Notes under the pieces: model-generated
What the model was told of the DNA's origin: nothing
What the model saw: only the letters and a program-made list of their open reading frames with translations
Database searches by the model: none
Shown here: positions 8,305-16,028 of the stretch, piece by piece
How the letters are laid out: every line of letters starts with the position of its first letter
How positions within the stretch are numbered: the first letter of the stretch is position 1
Program-made: the position numbers and the translations under genes
Origin: an uncultured Lachnospiraceae bacterium
GTDB taxonomy: Bacteria > Bacillota > Clostridia > Lachnospirales > Lachnospiraceae
DNA: 64,000 nucleotides
Direction: 5' to 3'
Assembly: GCA_910584685.1 (NCBI GenBank)
Contig: CAJUAO010000001.1
Span: forward strand, 62,001-126,000

Positions 8305-9102
8305 ATGGATTTTATCGGAGTATTAAAGGCGTGCCTGTCGGTTGGAGCGGTAGGACTTATTATAGGAGTGCTGTTAGGCATTGCTTCAAAGATATTTGCA
8401 GTAAAGACGGATGAAAGGGAGGAAAAAATAAGAGAGCTGCTTCCGGGAAATAATTGCGGCGGCTGCGGCTTTGCAGGCTGCGACGGTCTGGCAGCGGCTA
8501 TAGCAAAGGGTGAAGCATCGGTAAACGGCTGTCCCGTAGGAGGGGAGGCTGTGGCTGCGGCTATTGGAGAGATTATGGGAACAAGCGCCGAAAGCAACAG
8601 AATGGTTGCATTTGTAAAATGTAACGGCGACTGCGACAATGCTTTCGTAAAGTATGAGTATACAGGAAACTTAAGCTGCCGGGAGGCGGTATACGTGACA
8701 GGAGGAGGCCCAAAGAGCTGCTCTTACGGCTGTATGGGCTTTGGCTCATGTGTTGAGGAATGTCAGTTTGACGCCATACATGTAATAAACGGCATTGCTG
8801 TGGTAGACAGGGAAAAATGTGTGGCATGCGGAAAATGCGTGGCTGCATGTCCAAAAAATCTTATAGAGCTTATACCATATAAAAGCTCCTATGTGATTCC
8901 GTGCAATTCAAACGATAAGGGGGCAGACGTAAAGAAATCCTGCAAGACAGGATGTATCGGATGTACTCTTTGTACAAAGGATTGTCCAACGGACGCTGTA
9001 AAGGTAAGTAATTTCCTTGCACATATAAATCAGGATTTATGCTGTGGCTGCGGGCTTTGTGAAAAGAAGTGTCCACAGAAAATAATAAAGGAGCTGCTGT
9101 AA
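8305..9102 (+). CDS. rnfB: Rnf complex subunit B (ferredoxin-accepting iron-sulfur protein)
   Basis: The protein has 265 aa. An N-terminal membrane anchor (about residues 8-32) is followed by the RnfB four-Cys domain (CGGCGFAGCDGLA, with a later CP). Then come ferredoxin-like segments carrying CMGFGSCVEEC, CVACGKCVAACP, CIGCTLCTKDCP and CCGCGLCEKKCP, which fits several [4Fe-4S] clusters. RnfB is thought to take electrons from reduced ferredoxin. It is the last gene of the operon. The large palindromic element begins about 50 bp after its stop. Confidence 0.96.
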   Translation: MDFIGVLKACLSVGAVGLIIGVLLGIASKIFAVKTDEREEKIRELLPGNNCGGCGFAGCDGLAAAIAKGEASVNGCPVGGEAVAAAIGEIMGTSAESNRMVAFVKCNGDCDNAFVKYEYTGNLSCREAVYVTGGGPKSCSYGCMGFGSCVEECQFDAIHVINGIAVVDREKCVACGKCVAACPKNLIELIPYKSSYVIPCNSNDKGADVKKSCKTGCIGCTLCTKDCPTDAVKVSNFLAHINQDLCCGCGLCEKKCPQKIIKELL

Positions 9103-9152
9103 TATTTATATTTTAATTAGTATTTAGGAGAAAAGTTAGGATATTTGGTAAT

Positions 9153-9620
9153 AAAAATATTAATTTGTACGTTTAAAATATGTTTTTCCTCACATGAAGT
9201 CCGGGTATGTCCCATTAACAGGCTTTAAGCGGCGTAACGGGCTGGAGCAGACAGCTGAATATAATTTTTTTAAAGCTTCGAAACAGGGAAGAAATTCTAT
9301 CAAGGAAATACCGCCACCTCCTAAGCTGCGGGTGTAACTCGGAAAGTGCTAAAAAGCAGCCCTTTCCTCAGACAGACACCCTACGCTAAGAAGCTGACGG
9401 TATTCCCTTGATGAATTTCTAACCCTGTTCCTCAATGCTTTAAAAAATTATATTCAGCTGTCTGCTCCAGCCCGTTACGCCGCTTAAAGCCTGTTAATGG
9501 GACATACCCTCATTTATATACTGTAAGGTGAAATATAGTTTGTGTTTATTTTAGTGTTATAAAAGTGCAGTAGTGAGAAAGTGGTTAATTCTGATATTTG
9601 CATTTACTTTGTTTAAATAT
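9153..9620 (+). repeat. Large palindromic element, copy A (leader, hairpin, trailer)
   Basis: The leader (9153-9202) contains AATATTAATTTGTAC and ends in CATGAAGTCCGG. The hairpin runs 9203-9509. Its outer arms, 9203-9276 and 9437-9509, are reverse complements over 73 bp, with one extra T in the left arm as the only difference. The 160-base interior (9277-9436) is itself an imperfect palindrome. The trailer starts with CCTCATT after the right arm. From 9521 (CTGTAAGGTGAA) to about 9610 it resembles 19857-19955 and holds a decayed terminator-like hairpin. No ORF is present. If transcribed from rnf it would be a roughly 310-nt 3' UTR hairpin. Copy B is a diverged relative on the other strand. 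Confidence 0.85.
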
Positions 9621-9814
9621 GACAGAGATTAAATATATTTGAATTAAATTAATTTTGTTTATTCTCCAAAAAATTTGCAGAATGCAGGCTTATAATTATA
9701 GTGAGTACCAGCAAATTTATATCTATCTAATATTGAATGTTGTATTTTTATTGATACGCCCTCCACTTGAATTGTTTATAAAATTAATATGTGAAAAGTA
9801 CTTTCTCCCAATGA

Positions 9815-10191
9815 GGGGCATAAGAATAAATGGAGTATAAGACCTTAGAGCGGTAGCAGGGACAGGGTGGGGCAGAGAGTTATATATATTTTTTAAAGCA
9901 TTGAGAAAAGTGTTAGAAATTCATCAACGGAATGCCGTCAGCTTCTTAGCGTAGAGCGTCTGTCTGAGTAAGGGACTGCTTTTTAGTCCCTTGCGAGTTA
10001 CGCTCGCAGCTTAGAAGATGGCGGTATTTTGTTGATAGAATTTCTTACTCTTTTCGAAGCTTTAAAAAATATATATAACTCTCTGCCCCACCCTGTCCCT
10101 GCTACCGCTCTAAGGTCTTATACTCCATTTATTCTTATGCTCCGGGCTACATGAGCGGAAACATTTTTTCACCTGTACAAATTAGTATTTT
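9815..10191 (-). repeat. Large palindromic element, copy B (reverse orientation)
   Basis: Outer arms 9818-9899 and 10059-10140 are perfect reverse complements over 82 bp, and pairing extends a few more bases to 9815/10143. The interior, 9900-10058, is about 85% identical by eye to the reverse complement of copy A's interior. The leader is on the right (10144-10191). Read on the minus strand it gives TACTAATTTGTACAGGTGAA and then a CATGTAGCCCGG block, matching the leader of copy A. The leader therefore faces the 3' end of the minus-strand nuclease gene, as copy A's leader faces the 3' end of rnfB. The trailer side (left) has CCTCATT but little further similarity to copy A. Confidence 0.85.
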
Positions 10192-10292
10192 ACTTCCTAT
10201 TTCCGCAAATCCTTTTGAATAAAATCTTTCGCTTTGCAAACAGTATTGAGAAAGTCTGTTTTTTTGACTTTTTATGCTGGCAAATATCAGCT

Positions 10293-11186
10293 TTATGAGT
10301 TTAAATTCTTTTTTAATTCCCTGTGTATTTCGTCTATATTATAATCAGGTGCAAATAAAGCCGCCACATCACATATAGCTATAACGGAAGATAAATTCTC
10401 TTCAAGCTCATCAGCTATAGTCTCCGGGGATTTTCCCTTAACAAGCTTTTTACAAATCAGCTCTATAAGCTTACGTTCATAACCTTCAGATATTCCATGC
10501 TTTATGCCTATTTCTAAAATATTCATTTTTACAGCCTCCCATTCCTCAGATTGCTTTACTTCTGTTACAATAGAGTCAAGAGCTACAATACGTTCGTCTT
10601 CTATAATGATATCAGGATTATTTAGCTCAGTTTTTTTCATATATTGCAGCAAACTGACTAATTCAGGTCTGCCATTTCGGCTTTTCATATTAAGAAATAT
10701 TTTTTTCGTACCATCGTTTAATCTCATACCGGATATTTCCTCGCATTGCTCGGTAAAAGTATATTTTGCTAAATCTTTTCCAAAAATATCATCCTGAGTA
10801 ATGAAAATAATAACTGTCGAAGGCAGATTTTTATATCGCGTCTGTCTGCCGGACTTTAATATTGGTGAATCGAGTAAGCCTTGATAGTATCGTGAGCGTT
10901 TTCTAATATCATCATTTAATGTATCGTTTTGCATCTCTGTATTAAACTGTCGGTTATTTTTGTCAACAGCCCATGCGTCTAAACGGATGGCTCGTTTTCC
11001 AACGCTGTTTAAAATAACCTGTTCAACCTTTACTTCACTAAGCTTAAGTTCATCTTCATTCATAATTATGCTTAAGACATTTTCGTAGGCTGTTTTGTTT
11101 TTCATTACAGAGAGAAACAATGCAAAGTCACTTAAATTAAAATTATAATTCTCAAGCAATAAATCTGTTGTGTTTTCATTTTCCAT
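10293..11186 (-). CDS. Rpn/PD-(D/E)XK nuclease family protein (transposase-like)
   Basis: The protein has 297 aa from the ATG at 11186, which has an AGAAAGGAAG Shine-Dalgarno. A longer reading upstream has no family resemblance and no RBS. It looks like the PDDEXK_2/Rpn family, often annotated as a transposase or recombination-promoting nuclease. The visible features are the early RLDAWAVDKNNRQFNTEMQ, which holds the D...E-x-Q nuclease core, a middle YYQGLL, and a C-terminal helical ISEGYERKL stretch. Members are magnesium-dependent DNA endonucleases linked to recombination or to phage defence. This one is intact. It is flanked on its 3' side by palindrome copy B. A functional link to the palindromes is inference. 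Confidence 0.8.
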   Translation of the reverse strand: MENENTTDLLLENYNFNLSDFALFLSVMKNKTAYENVLSIIMNEDELKLSEVKVEQVILNSVGKRAIRLDAWAVDKNNRQFNTEMQNDTLNDDIRKRSRYYQGLLDSPILKSGRQTRYKNLPSTVIIFITQDDIFGKDLAKYTFTEQCEEISGMRLNDGTKKIFLNMKSRNGRPELVSLLQYMKKTELNNPDIIIEDERIVALDSIVTEVKQSEEWEAVKMNILEIGIKHGISEGYERKLIELICKKLVKGKSPETIADELEENLSSVIAICDVAALFAPDYNIDEIHRELKKNLNS

Positions 11187-11570
11187 ATATGGCTTCCTTT
11201 CTGTAAGCAGGAAGAACGGAAAACTATTCTCCCTGCAAAAAAATGTATAATGCAAGGAGTTCGAAGGGTAGTTGAATGATAGATTACGTTTAGAAGTAAT
11301 TACATAGAGAAATTCGAATTCATTGCTTAAATATATAATAACATATATGTAAAAATAATTCAATATTTTATTAAAAATCAAGCAATAAATTGAATTATAC
11401 TCTATATTAATTTGATAATATCATATTGAAATCAAAAAAACAAGGCTGAATGTCTATCATCGACAGTGTCTTCTATTAAAAATAATTGTTATTGCATGGC
11501 TTGAATGTTATAATGGCTATGGAGACATATTATTTAGAGCCAGAAACGGCAGAATGGAGAAGGAAAGAAT
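11187..11570. other. AT-rich intergenic region between divergent genes
   Basis: It contains the upstream region of the nuclease gene on the minus strand and the promoter of the plus-strand gene at 11571. Two inverted-repeat pairs are visible: ATTGCTT (11322-11328) with AAGCAAT (11380-11386), and AATTCAAT (11357-11364) with ATTGAATT (11389-11396). I see no gene in it. Confidence 0.6.
11486..11514 (+). promoter_or_regulatory. Sigma-A promoter for the DUF6062-like gene
   Basis: TTGTTA, a 17-base spacer and a perfect TATAAT, about 57 bp upstream of the start codon at 11571. Confidence 0.65.
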
Positions 11571-12326
11571 ATGGAAGAAAAGCTGTACACAATACCGCTG
11601 ACAGAAGCCTTTGAGGCAGACGACGAGTGCGCATTATGCAATGTGCAAAGGAGAATTGAAAATGATTTACTGGACTTTGTTCTTGGCTCAGCGTCCTCTT
11701 ACATGGAAAGCGACGTAAGGGCAATGACTGATAAGGAGGGCTTTTGCAAAGCTCATTTTAAAAAGATGTTTGATTATGGAAATACCCTTGGAAACGGCTG
11801 GATATTAAAGACACATTTTGAGCAGATTAATTATGAGCTGAAAAATCAGATAAAAATGTTTGCCCCGTCAAAGACGTCATTTATGGACAGGTTTAAGAAA
11901 AAAGAAGCGGATGGGGAAAATCCCATAGCAAGGTGGGCAAGGCAGCGTGATAAGTCATGCTATATATGTAAGCGTTTTGACGAAACATACAGCCGGTATC
12001 TTGATACTTTTTTTCATATGTATAAAGAGGGTACATTGCACAATATGATAGAAAAAAGCAAGGGCTTTTGTCTTCACCATTTTGGAGAGCTGTGCGGCAT
12101 GGCTGACATAAGGCTGAATGGTAAGCAGAGGGAGGAATTTTATTCACTGATTTTTAATGTGATGAAAGACGCAATGGAAAGAGTCAGTGAGGATGTAAGC
12201 TGGCTTGTTGAAAAGTTTGACTATAAAAACAGCGATGCAGATTGGAAAAATTCAAAGGACGCCATTCAGAGAGGCATGCAGAAATTAAGAGGAGGCTATC
12301 CGGCGGATTCACCGCATAAAAAGTAA
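11571..12326 (+). CDS. Conserved clostridial Cys/His protein (DUF6062-like)
   Basis: The protein has 251 aa and no signal peptide or membrane segment. Two C-x2-C motifs occur with downstream C-x3-H/His features: CALCNVQ at residue about 19 with GFCKAHFKKMF, and CYICKRF at about 130 with GFCLHHFGEL. The repeated pattern suggests two copies of a metal-binding module. I recognise it as resembling the DUF6062 family of Clostridia. The function is unknown. It has its own promoter and is followed by a separate promoter, so it is probably not in the sigma-factor operon. RBS is GAGAAGGAAAG. Confidence 0.65.
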   Translation: MEEKLYTIPLTEAFEADDECALCNVQRRIENDLLDFVLGSASSYMESDVRAMTDKEGFCKAHFKKMFDYGNTLGNGWILKTHFEQINYELKNQIKMFAPSKTSFMDRFKKKEADGENPIARWARQRDKSCYICKRFDETYSRYLDTFFHMYKEGTLHNMIEKSKGFCLHHFGELCGMADIRLNGKQREEFYSLIFNVMKDAMERVSEDVSWLVEKFDYKNSDADWKNSKDAIQRGMQKLRGGYPADSPHKK

Positions 12327-12347
12327 TAGAAGGCGAAGTCTAAACTC

Positions 12348-12385
12348 CTGTCAATTTGACAGTCACATAAAGAAATTTTTATATA
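12348..12385 (+). promoter_or_regulatory. Promoter with an overlapping palindromic operator, upstream of the first giant sigma factor
   Basis: CTGTCAATTTGACAG (12348-12362) is a perfect 7+1+7 palindrome. Its right half contains the -35 hexamer TTGACA (12356-12361), followed after 18 bases by TATATA (12380-12385). A dimeric regulator bound here would block the -35. The gene starts about 115 bp downstream. A second, ECF-like candidate (TGAACC, 16-base spacer, GACTAT) lies closer to the gene, at about 12418-12445. Confidence 0.55.
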
Positions 12386-12498
12386 GCCTTATAAAAAGTA
12401 AAAAATTTTTTAACTGATGAACCTTTTTTCATTTTTCCCGACTATATTTGTGAAAGTACTTTTAAAGACAAGAATATTCTTGAAATGAGGAATAAGGC

Positions 12499-14136
12499 AT
12501 GACTGACAAATATAATTTAACTGAATATGTGGACAGACTGTATTTTCTTTCGCTCAAAAAATGCGGGGATTACCACATGGCATGGGAGCTGGCACAGGAT
12601 ACCTTTGCTGCCGTACTAAGCAGTATAAACAGAGGAGCAGAGATAAAAAATATATGGGCATATCTTGAGAGGGTATTGTCTAATAAATATAATGAATATC
12701 TCCGGCAGAAGTATAATAAGCCATGGATTAGCTTTAACGATTATCCCCTTGAAATAGAGGATGAAACAATATTGCTTAGGCAGGATACAGAAAGGTATAA
12801 TGAACAGCTTGAGGCAATAAGACATGAGCTGTGCTTTCTGGCATGTATACACCGTGAAGTAATGGTACGCTTTTATATCCATGGAGAAGGTGTGGAGAGT
12901 ATAGCAAAAAGCCTGAAAATACCAGTGGGTACAGTTAAGAGCAGACTAAATACAGGAAGGAAGCATATCAGGGAAGGAGTAAATGAAATGGAGAATTATA
13001 CAAAGCAAAGCTATGAGCCTGATACGCTTATGATTAGCTGTTCAGGAGGAACAGGAATAAATGGAGAGCCATTTTCGATGGTGTCGGATAAGCTGACAGA
13101 AAACATACTGCTGCTGGCTTATGACGAACCTGTGACAGAAACAGAGCTTGCAAGAGCCCTTGGAACACCGGCAGCTTTTGTGGAGCCTGTTGTAAACAGG
13201 CTTATTGACGGGGAGCTTATGAAAAGAAAAGGAGGAGGAAAGGTTTACACTGATTTTATAATATATACGGAAAAGGAACGGACAAATAACCTTGAAAAAC
13301 AAATAAAAACAGCAGAAGAGCATTTTGATTTATTTTGGAAGGAGCTTGAGACTGCTCTTGAGAATTTAAGGAAAAGGGATTTTTACAGGAGACAGAAGGA
13401 AAATGCAAAGAAAATGCTTGAGCTTCATTTTTCCATAGATATACTGCAAAGAAGCATTATAAATGTAAGGGATAATATAACAGACGCGGCGCTGCCATAT
13501 TCGGAATATCCCTACAGAAAAAACGGAGGCAGATGGTTTGCAATAGGAAATAAATATTCCGGAAATTCTGCCGACGCCGTCAATGTGGGAAAATATGAGA
13601 TAAGCGGCGAATATGGCGTAGGTACGGATAATGTTTACGATTTGCGGACACTTGAGCTAAGAGGATACGATACTTCAATAGGACATTATCCCGGTAAATA
13701 TAAAAAGGCTGATTATGTAAAATGGCTGTATGAAATATTTAAGGGTACAAAGGATTTATGTCCGGCAGATTATATAATTGAGTCAATACCGGACATGATA
13801 GATTTGGGAATATTGAATAAAGCAGACGATAAATTAGAGCTTTTGCTGCCTGTTGTTGAAAAATCAGAATATATTGAGGAAAAGAAGCTTGCGGGAGAAT
13901 ATAAGGAGAAAATTTCCGGAAATATTCATAATATTATGGAAGCTTTATTAGAAACCGGATATGTTTATCTGCCAAAGCATCTTACGTCGGTTCCAAAATG
14001 GCTTCAATACATGTATTGCGCCAACTGTATACCTATGGCTGTAATATACAGGGCTATGGAAGAAGGCTTGCTATTAAATAGGTCGGACGCTCATCTTCCG
14101 GCTTTAATACTGGTATACGAAAAAGCTCACAGCTAG
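12499..14136 (+). CDS. Oversized ECF-type sigma factor with a C-terminal regulatory region
   Basis: The protein has 545 aa, about three times a normal ECF sigma factor. Residues about 10-75 are sigma region 2 (AWELAQDTFAAVLSS, then a WAYLERVLSNKYNEYLRQ helix). Residues about 105-155 are region 4 with its helix-turn-helix (GVESIAKSLKIPVGTVKSRL). After a linker, residues about 200-260 form a winged-helix-like segment (VTETELARALGTPAAFVEPVV and a following wing). Then come a long charged helix and a roughly 200-residue C-terminal domain containing YRKNGGRWFAIGNKYSG. The 557-aa protein encoded downstream has the same architecture. The C-terminal part probably senses a signal, but no ligand or anti-sigma is evident. 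A heterodimeric ABC exporter lies downstream. RBS is gaggaa. Confidence 0.75.
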   Translation: MTDKYNLTEYVDRLYFLSLKKCGDYHMAWELAQDTFAAVLSSINRGAEIKNIWAYLERVLSNKYNEYLRQKYNKPWISFNDYPLEIEDETILLRQDTERYNEQLEAIRHELCFLACIHREVMVRFYIHGEGVESIAKSLKIPVGTVKSRLNTGRKHIREGVNEMENYTKQSYEPDTLMISCSGGTGINGEPFSMVSDKLTENILLLAYDEPVTETELARALGTPAAFVEPVVNRLIDGELMKRKGGGKVYTDFIIYTEKERTNNLEKQIKTAEEHFDLFWKELETALENLRKRDFYRRQKENAKKMLELHFSIDILQRSIINVRDNITDAALPYSEYPYRKNGGRWFAIGNKYSGNSADAVNVGKYEISGEYGVGTDNVYDLRTLELRGYDTSIGHYPGKYKKADYVKWLYEIFKGTKDLCPADYIIESIPDMIDLGILNKADDKLELLLPVVEKSEYIEEKKLAGEYKEKISGNIHNIMEALLETGYVYLPKHLTSVPKWLQYMYCANCIPMAVIYRAMEEGLLLNRSDAHLPALILVYEKAHS

Positions 14137-14199
14137 GGACAGAAGCTTAAATCTTTCAAAACAAATTATTTTTAAAATTTTTTCCAACAATTAATCCTT

Positions 14200-14251
14200 A
14201 AAGCGGTACTTAATAAATGTAAGCGAAAGGTTTGCAAAAGGGTACCGCTTT
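14200..14251. promoter_or_regulatory. Inverted repeat between the two giant sigma genes
   Basis: AAAGCGGTAC (14200-14209) and GTACCGCTTT (14242-14251) are perfect 10-bp arms around a 32-base loop. They lie about 50 bp upstream of the second sigma gene and have no T-run. It could be an operator for a dimer or an attenuator-like leader structure. It is not a standard terminator. Confidence 0.45.
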
Positions 14252-14299
14252 ACGTTTACAAAATTTTGCAGTTACAAAATAAAGAAACGGAGAAAAGCC

Positions 14300-15973
14300 A
14301 TGAAACTATCAGAAGCGTTGCTTTATGCTTATGCAAAGAAAATATTAGGATTTGCATATGAAAAAACCGGAAATTCATATGATGCTGAGGATTTGGCGCA
14401 GGAGATAATGATACAGCTATTAGTCTGCATTGATAAGGAAACGGAAATAGAAAGCTTAAGCAGCTTTGTCTATACCGTATGCCATTATACATGGTCAAAA
14501 TATCTTCGCAGAAATAAAAAGCATTGGAATTATTTAAGCCTTGATGAAACAGAAAATCTGACTGTTGAAAAGGATACAATGCTTGAGGCAGAAAACAGGC
14601 TTTTGTATGAGCAGCTTAGGAAGGTTATTTCCACATATGCAAAAACACAGAGGGAAATTATAATTATGCATTATTATGAAAATAAAACGACGTCAGAAAT
14701 TTCCCGAATTCTTGGCATAAACGACAGCACGATAAGATGGTATCTTGGCAGCATTAAAAAAGATTTAAAGGAGAAAATTAATATGAGCGAAAAGAAATTA
14801 GATTTAAGACCTGTTAAAATGTGGGTTGGAATAGACGGCTGGATTACCGACGAAAGCGACAAGGCAGACCCTATGGAGGATTTGCTTGAGCAGAATATTG
14901 CAGCAGTCTGTTACGGAGAGCCTCTTTTAATAAGCGAAATTTCCGAAAAATTAAACGTGGCGTCGGCATATTTGGAAAAGCATATAGAGCATATGGTTTA
15001 TATGGATTTTTTAAAGCAAACGGGAAAAAGATACCAGACAAACTTTTTTATCAAAGACTTAAAGGTTACTGAAACAGAGATTATATATGGATACGAAAAT
15101 GCAAAGCCGTATGCGGATAAAATCTTTGAAGCAGTTAATGCAAGAAGGGAGGAAATAAATTCCATAGATTATTTTAATAAGGGAGATGTTGATGAGGATT
15201 ATTTTATGTGGCATGTTCTGCTGAAAACAGCTCAGGAGATGGCATATGAGGTAATGTTTAAGGTATGGAAGGATTATAATATAACCGACAGGCCGTTAAG
15301 AAAAAACGGCTCAAAATACTGGGTAATTGCCGGCATATGCAATGAAAGCTTTAAGGGGCTTAATGAAGGTCAGGAAGAGTATGCAAAATACCGCATGTGC
15401 AACGGATATAAAAATAACAATGTTAAAATTTCAGAATTATATCAGGCAGATACTTACTTTTTATTATCCTGTAATTTAAGCTGGAGAAATATAACCTCAT
15501 CAGATGAGGTTAAGAAGTTCACCGGGGCAGTTATAGCCATACGTGATAAATATTATAATAAAGGCGTTAAATTATCAGAATTTACAGAGTATGAAAAGCT
15601 TATGATTTCAGATTTTATCGAAGCAGGATATATTACCGTAAAGGACGGCGTGCCTGTTATTAATATTCCGGTACTTACGGAAGAGCAGATGCAAAAGCTT
15701 AATGAAATTGTAGAAAAGATAAAAAATGATTTGGGCAAGAATTTCCTTGAGGAATATGTTTTAGGCTTTGGACGGGCAATGGAGCCGTTAATTCCTTCAT
15801 TCCTTGACAAAAAAATAAGAAATTATCACAAATATGCACTTATGGGCGGATTTGACATGTTTGGATATATGATAAAGGAGGCAAAGGAGGGTGGAAATAT
15901 TAAGCTTAGACTTCCTGACGGGGATGCGGCAAAATATGCGCTTACAATGCTTGTATTAAAGAATAAGGAATGA
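14300..15973 (+). CDS. Second oversized ECF-type sigma factor (paralogue)
   Basis: The protein has 557 aa with the same plan as its upstream neighbour. Region 2 lies at about residues 8-75 (YDAEDLAQEIMIQLL, then SSFVYTVCHYTWSKYLRRN), and region 4 at about 105-155 (KTTSEISRILGINDSTIRWYL). Next is a winged-helix-like segment (PLLISEISEKLNVASAYLEKHI), then a charged helical stretch, and a C-terminal region with PLRKNGSKYWVIAGI that corresponds to the RKNGGRWFAIG block of the first. Overall identity is low, so the duplication is old or the two were acquired separately. The exporter genes start about 55 bp downstream on the same strand, so this gene is the likelier direct regulator of, or cotranscribed partner to, the exporter. 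RBS is cggag. Confidence 0.75.
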   Translation: MKLSEALLYAYAKKILGFAYEKTGNSYDAEDLAQEIMIQLLVCIDKETEIESLSSFVYTVCHYTWSKYLRRNKKHWNYLSLDETENLTVEKDTMLEAENRLLYEQLRKVISTYAKTQREIIIMHYYENKTTSEISRILGINDSTIRWYLGSIKKDLKEKINMSEKKLDLRPVKMWVGIDGWITDESDKADPMEDLLEQNIAAVCYGEPLLISEISEKLNVASAYLEKHIEHMVYMDFLKQTGKRYQTNFFIKDLKVTETEIIYGYENAKPYADKIFEAVNARREEINSIDYFNKGDVDEDYFMWHVLLKTAQEMAYEVMFKVWKDYNITDRPLRKNGSKYWVIAGICNESFKGLNEGQEEYAKYRMCNGYKNNNVKISELYQADTYFLLSCNLSWRNITSSDEVKKFTGAVIAIRDKYYNKGVKLSEFTEYEKLMISDFIEAGYITVKDGVPVINIPVLTEEQMQKLNEIVEKIKNDLGKNFLEEYVLGFGRAMEPLIPSFLDKKIRNYHKYALMGGFDMFGYMIKEAKEGGNIKLRLPDGDAAKYALTMLVLKNKE

Positions 15974-16028
15974 TAACCTCGGCGCTGAAAAGAAATAAAA
16001 TTCTCGATAAAGAGAGATGGTGAAATTT

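Larger units (their letters stand above)
9103..10292. other. Gene-free 1.19-kb interval holding two large palindromes
   Basis: No credible protein gene lies here. The interval separates the convergent rnfB (plus) and Rpn-type nuclease (minus) genes. It contains palindrome copy A (hairpin 9203-9509), about 300 bp of AT-rich DNA, and palindrome copy B (9815-10143). In the middle, AAATTTGC (about 9668-9675) and GCAAATTT (about 9709-9716) make a further weak stem. A short hairpin at 10251-10271 lies close to the nuclease stop. Confidence 0.8.

Noticed and set aside
9655..9840. A 61-aa open frame between the two palindromes
   Set aside because: It has no good Shine-Dalgarno, has AT-rich composition and runs into the arm of copy B. 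It has no recognisable protein features.
9203..10143. Reading the palindromes as ordinary terminators or as an insertion sequence
   Set aside because: They are about ten times longer than a terminator stem and have no T-run at their ends. They also encode no transposase and share no terminal inverted repeat sequence between copies in the way an insertion sequence would.
11187..11381. An N-terminal extension of 65 residues for the Rpn-type nuclease
   Set aside because: The extension is hydrophobic and unlike the family. The ATG at 11186 has a good ribosome-binding site.
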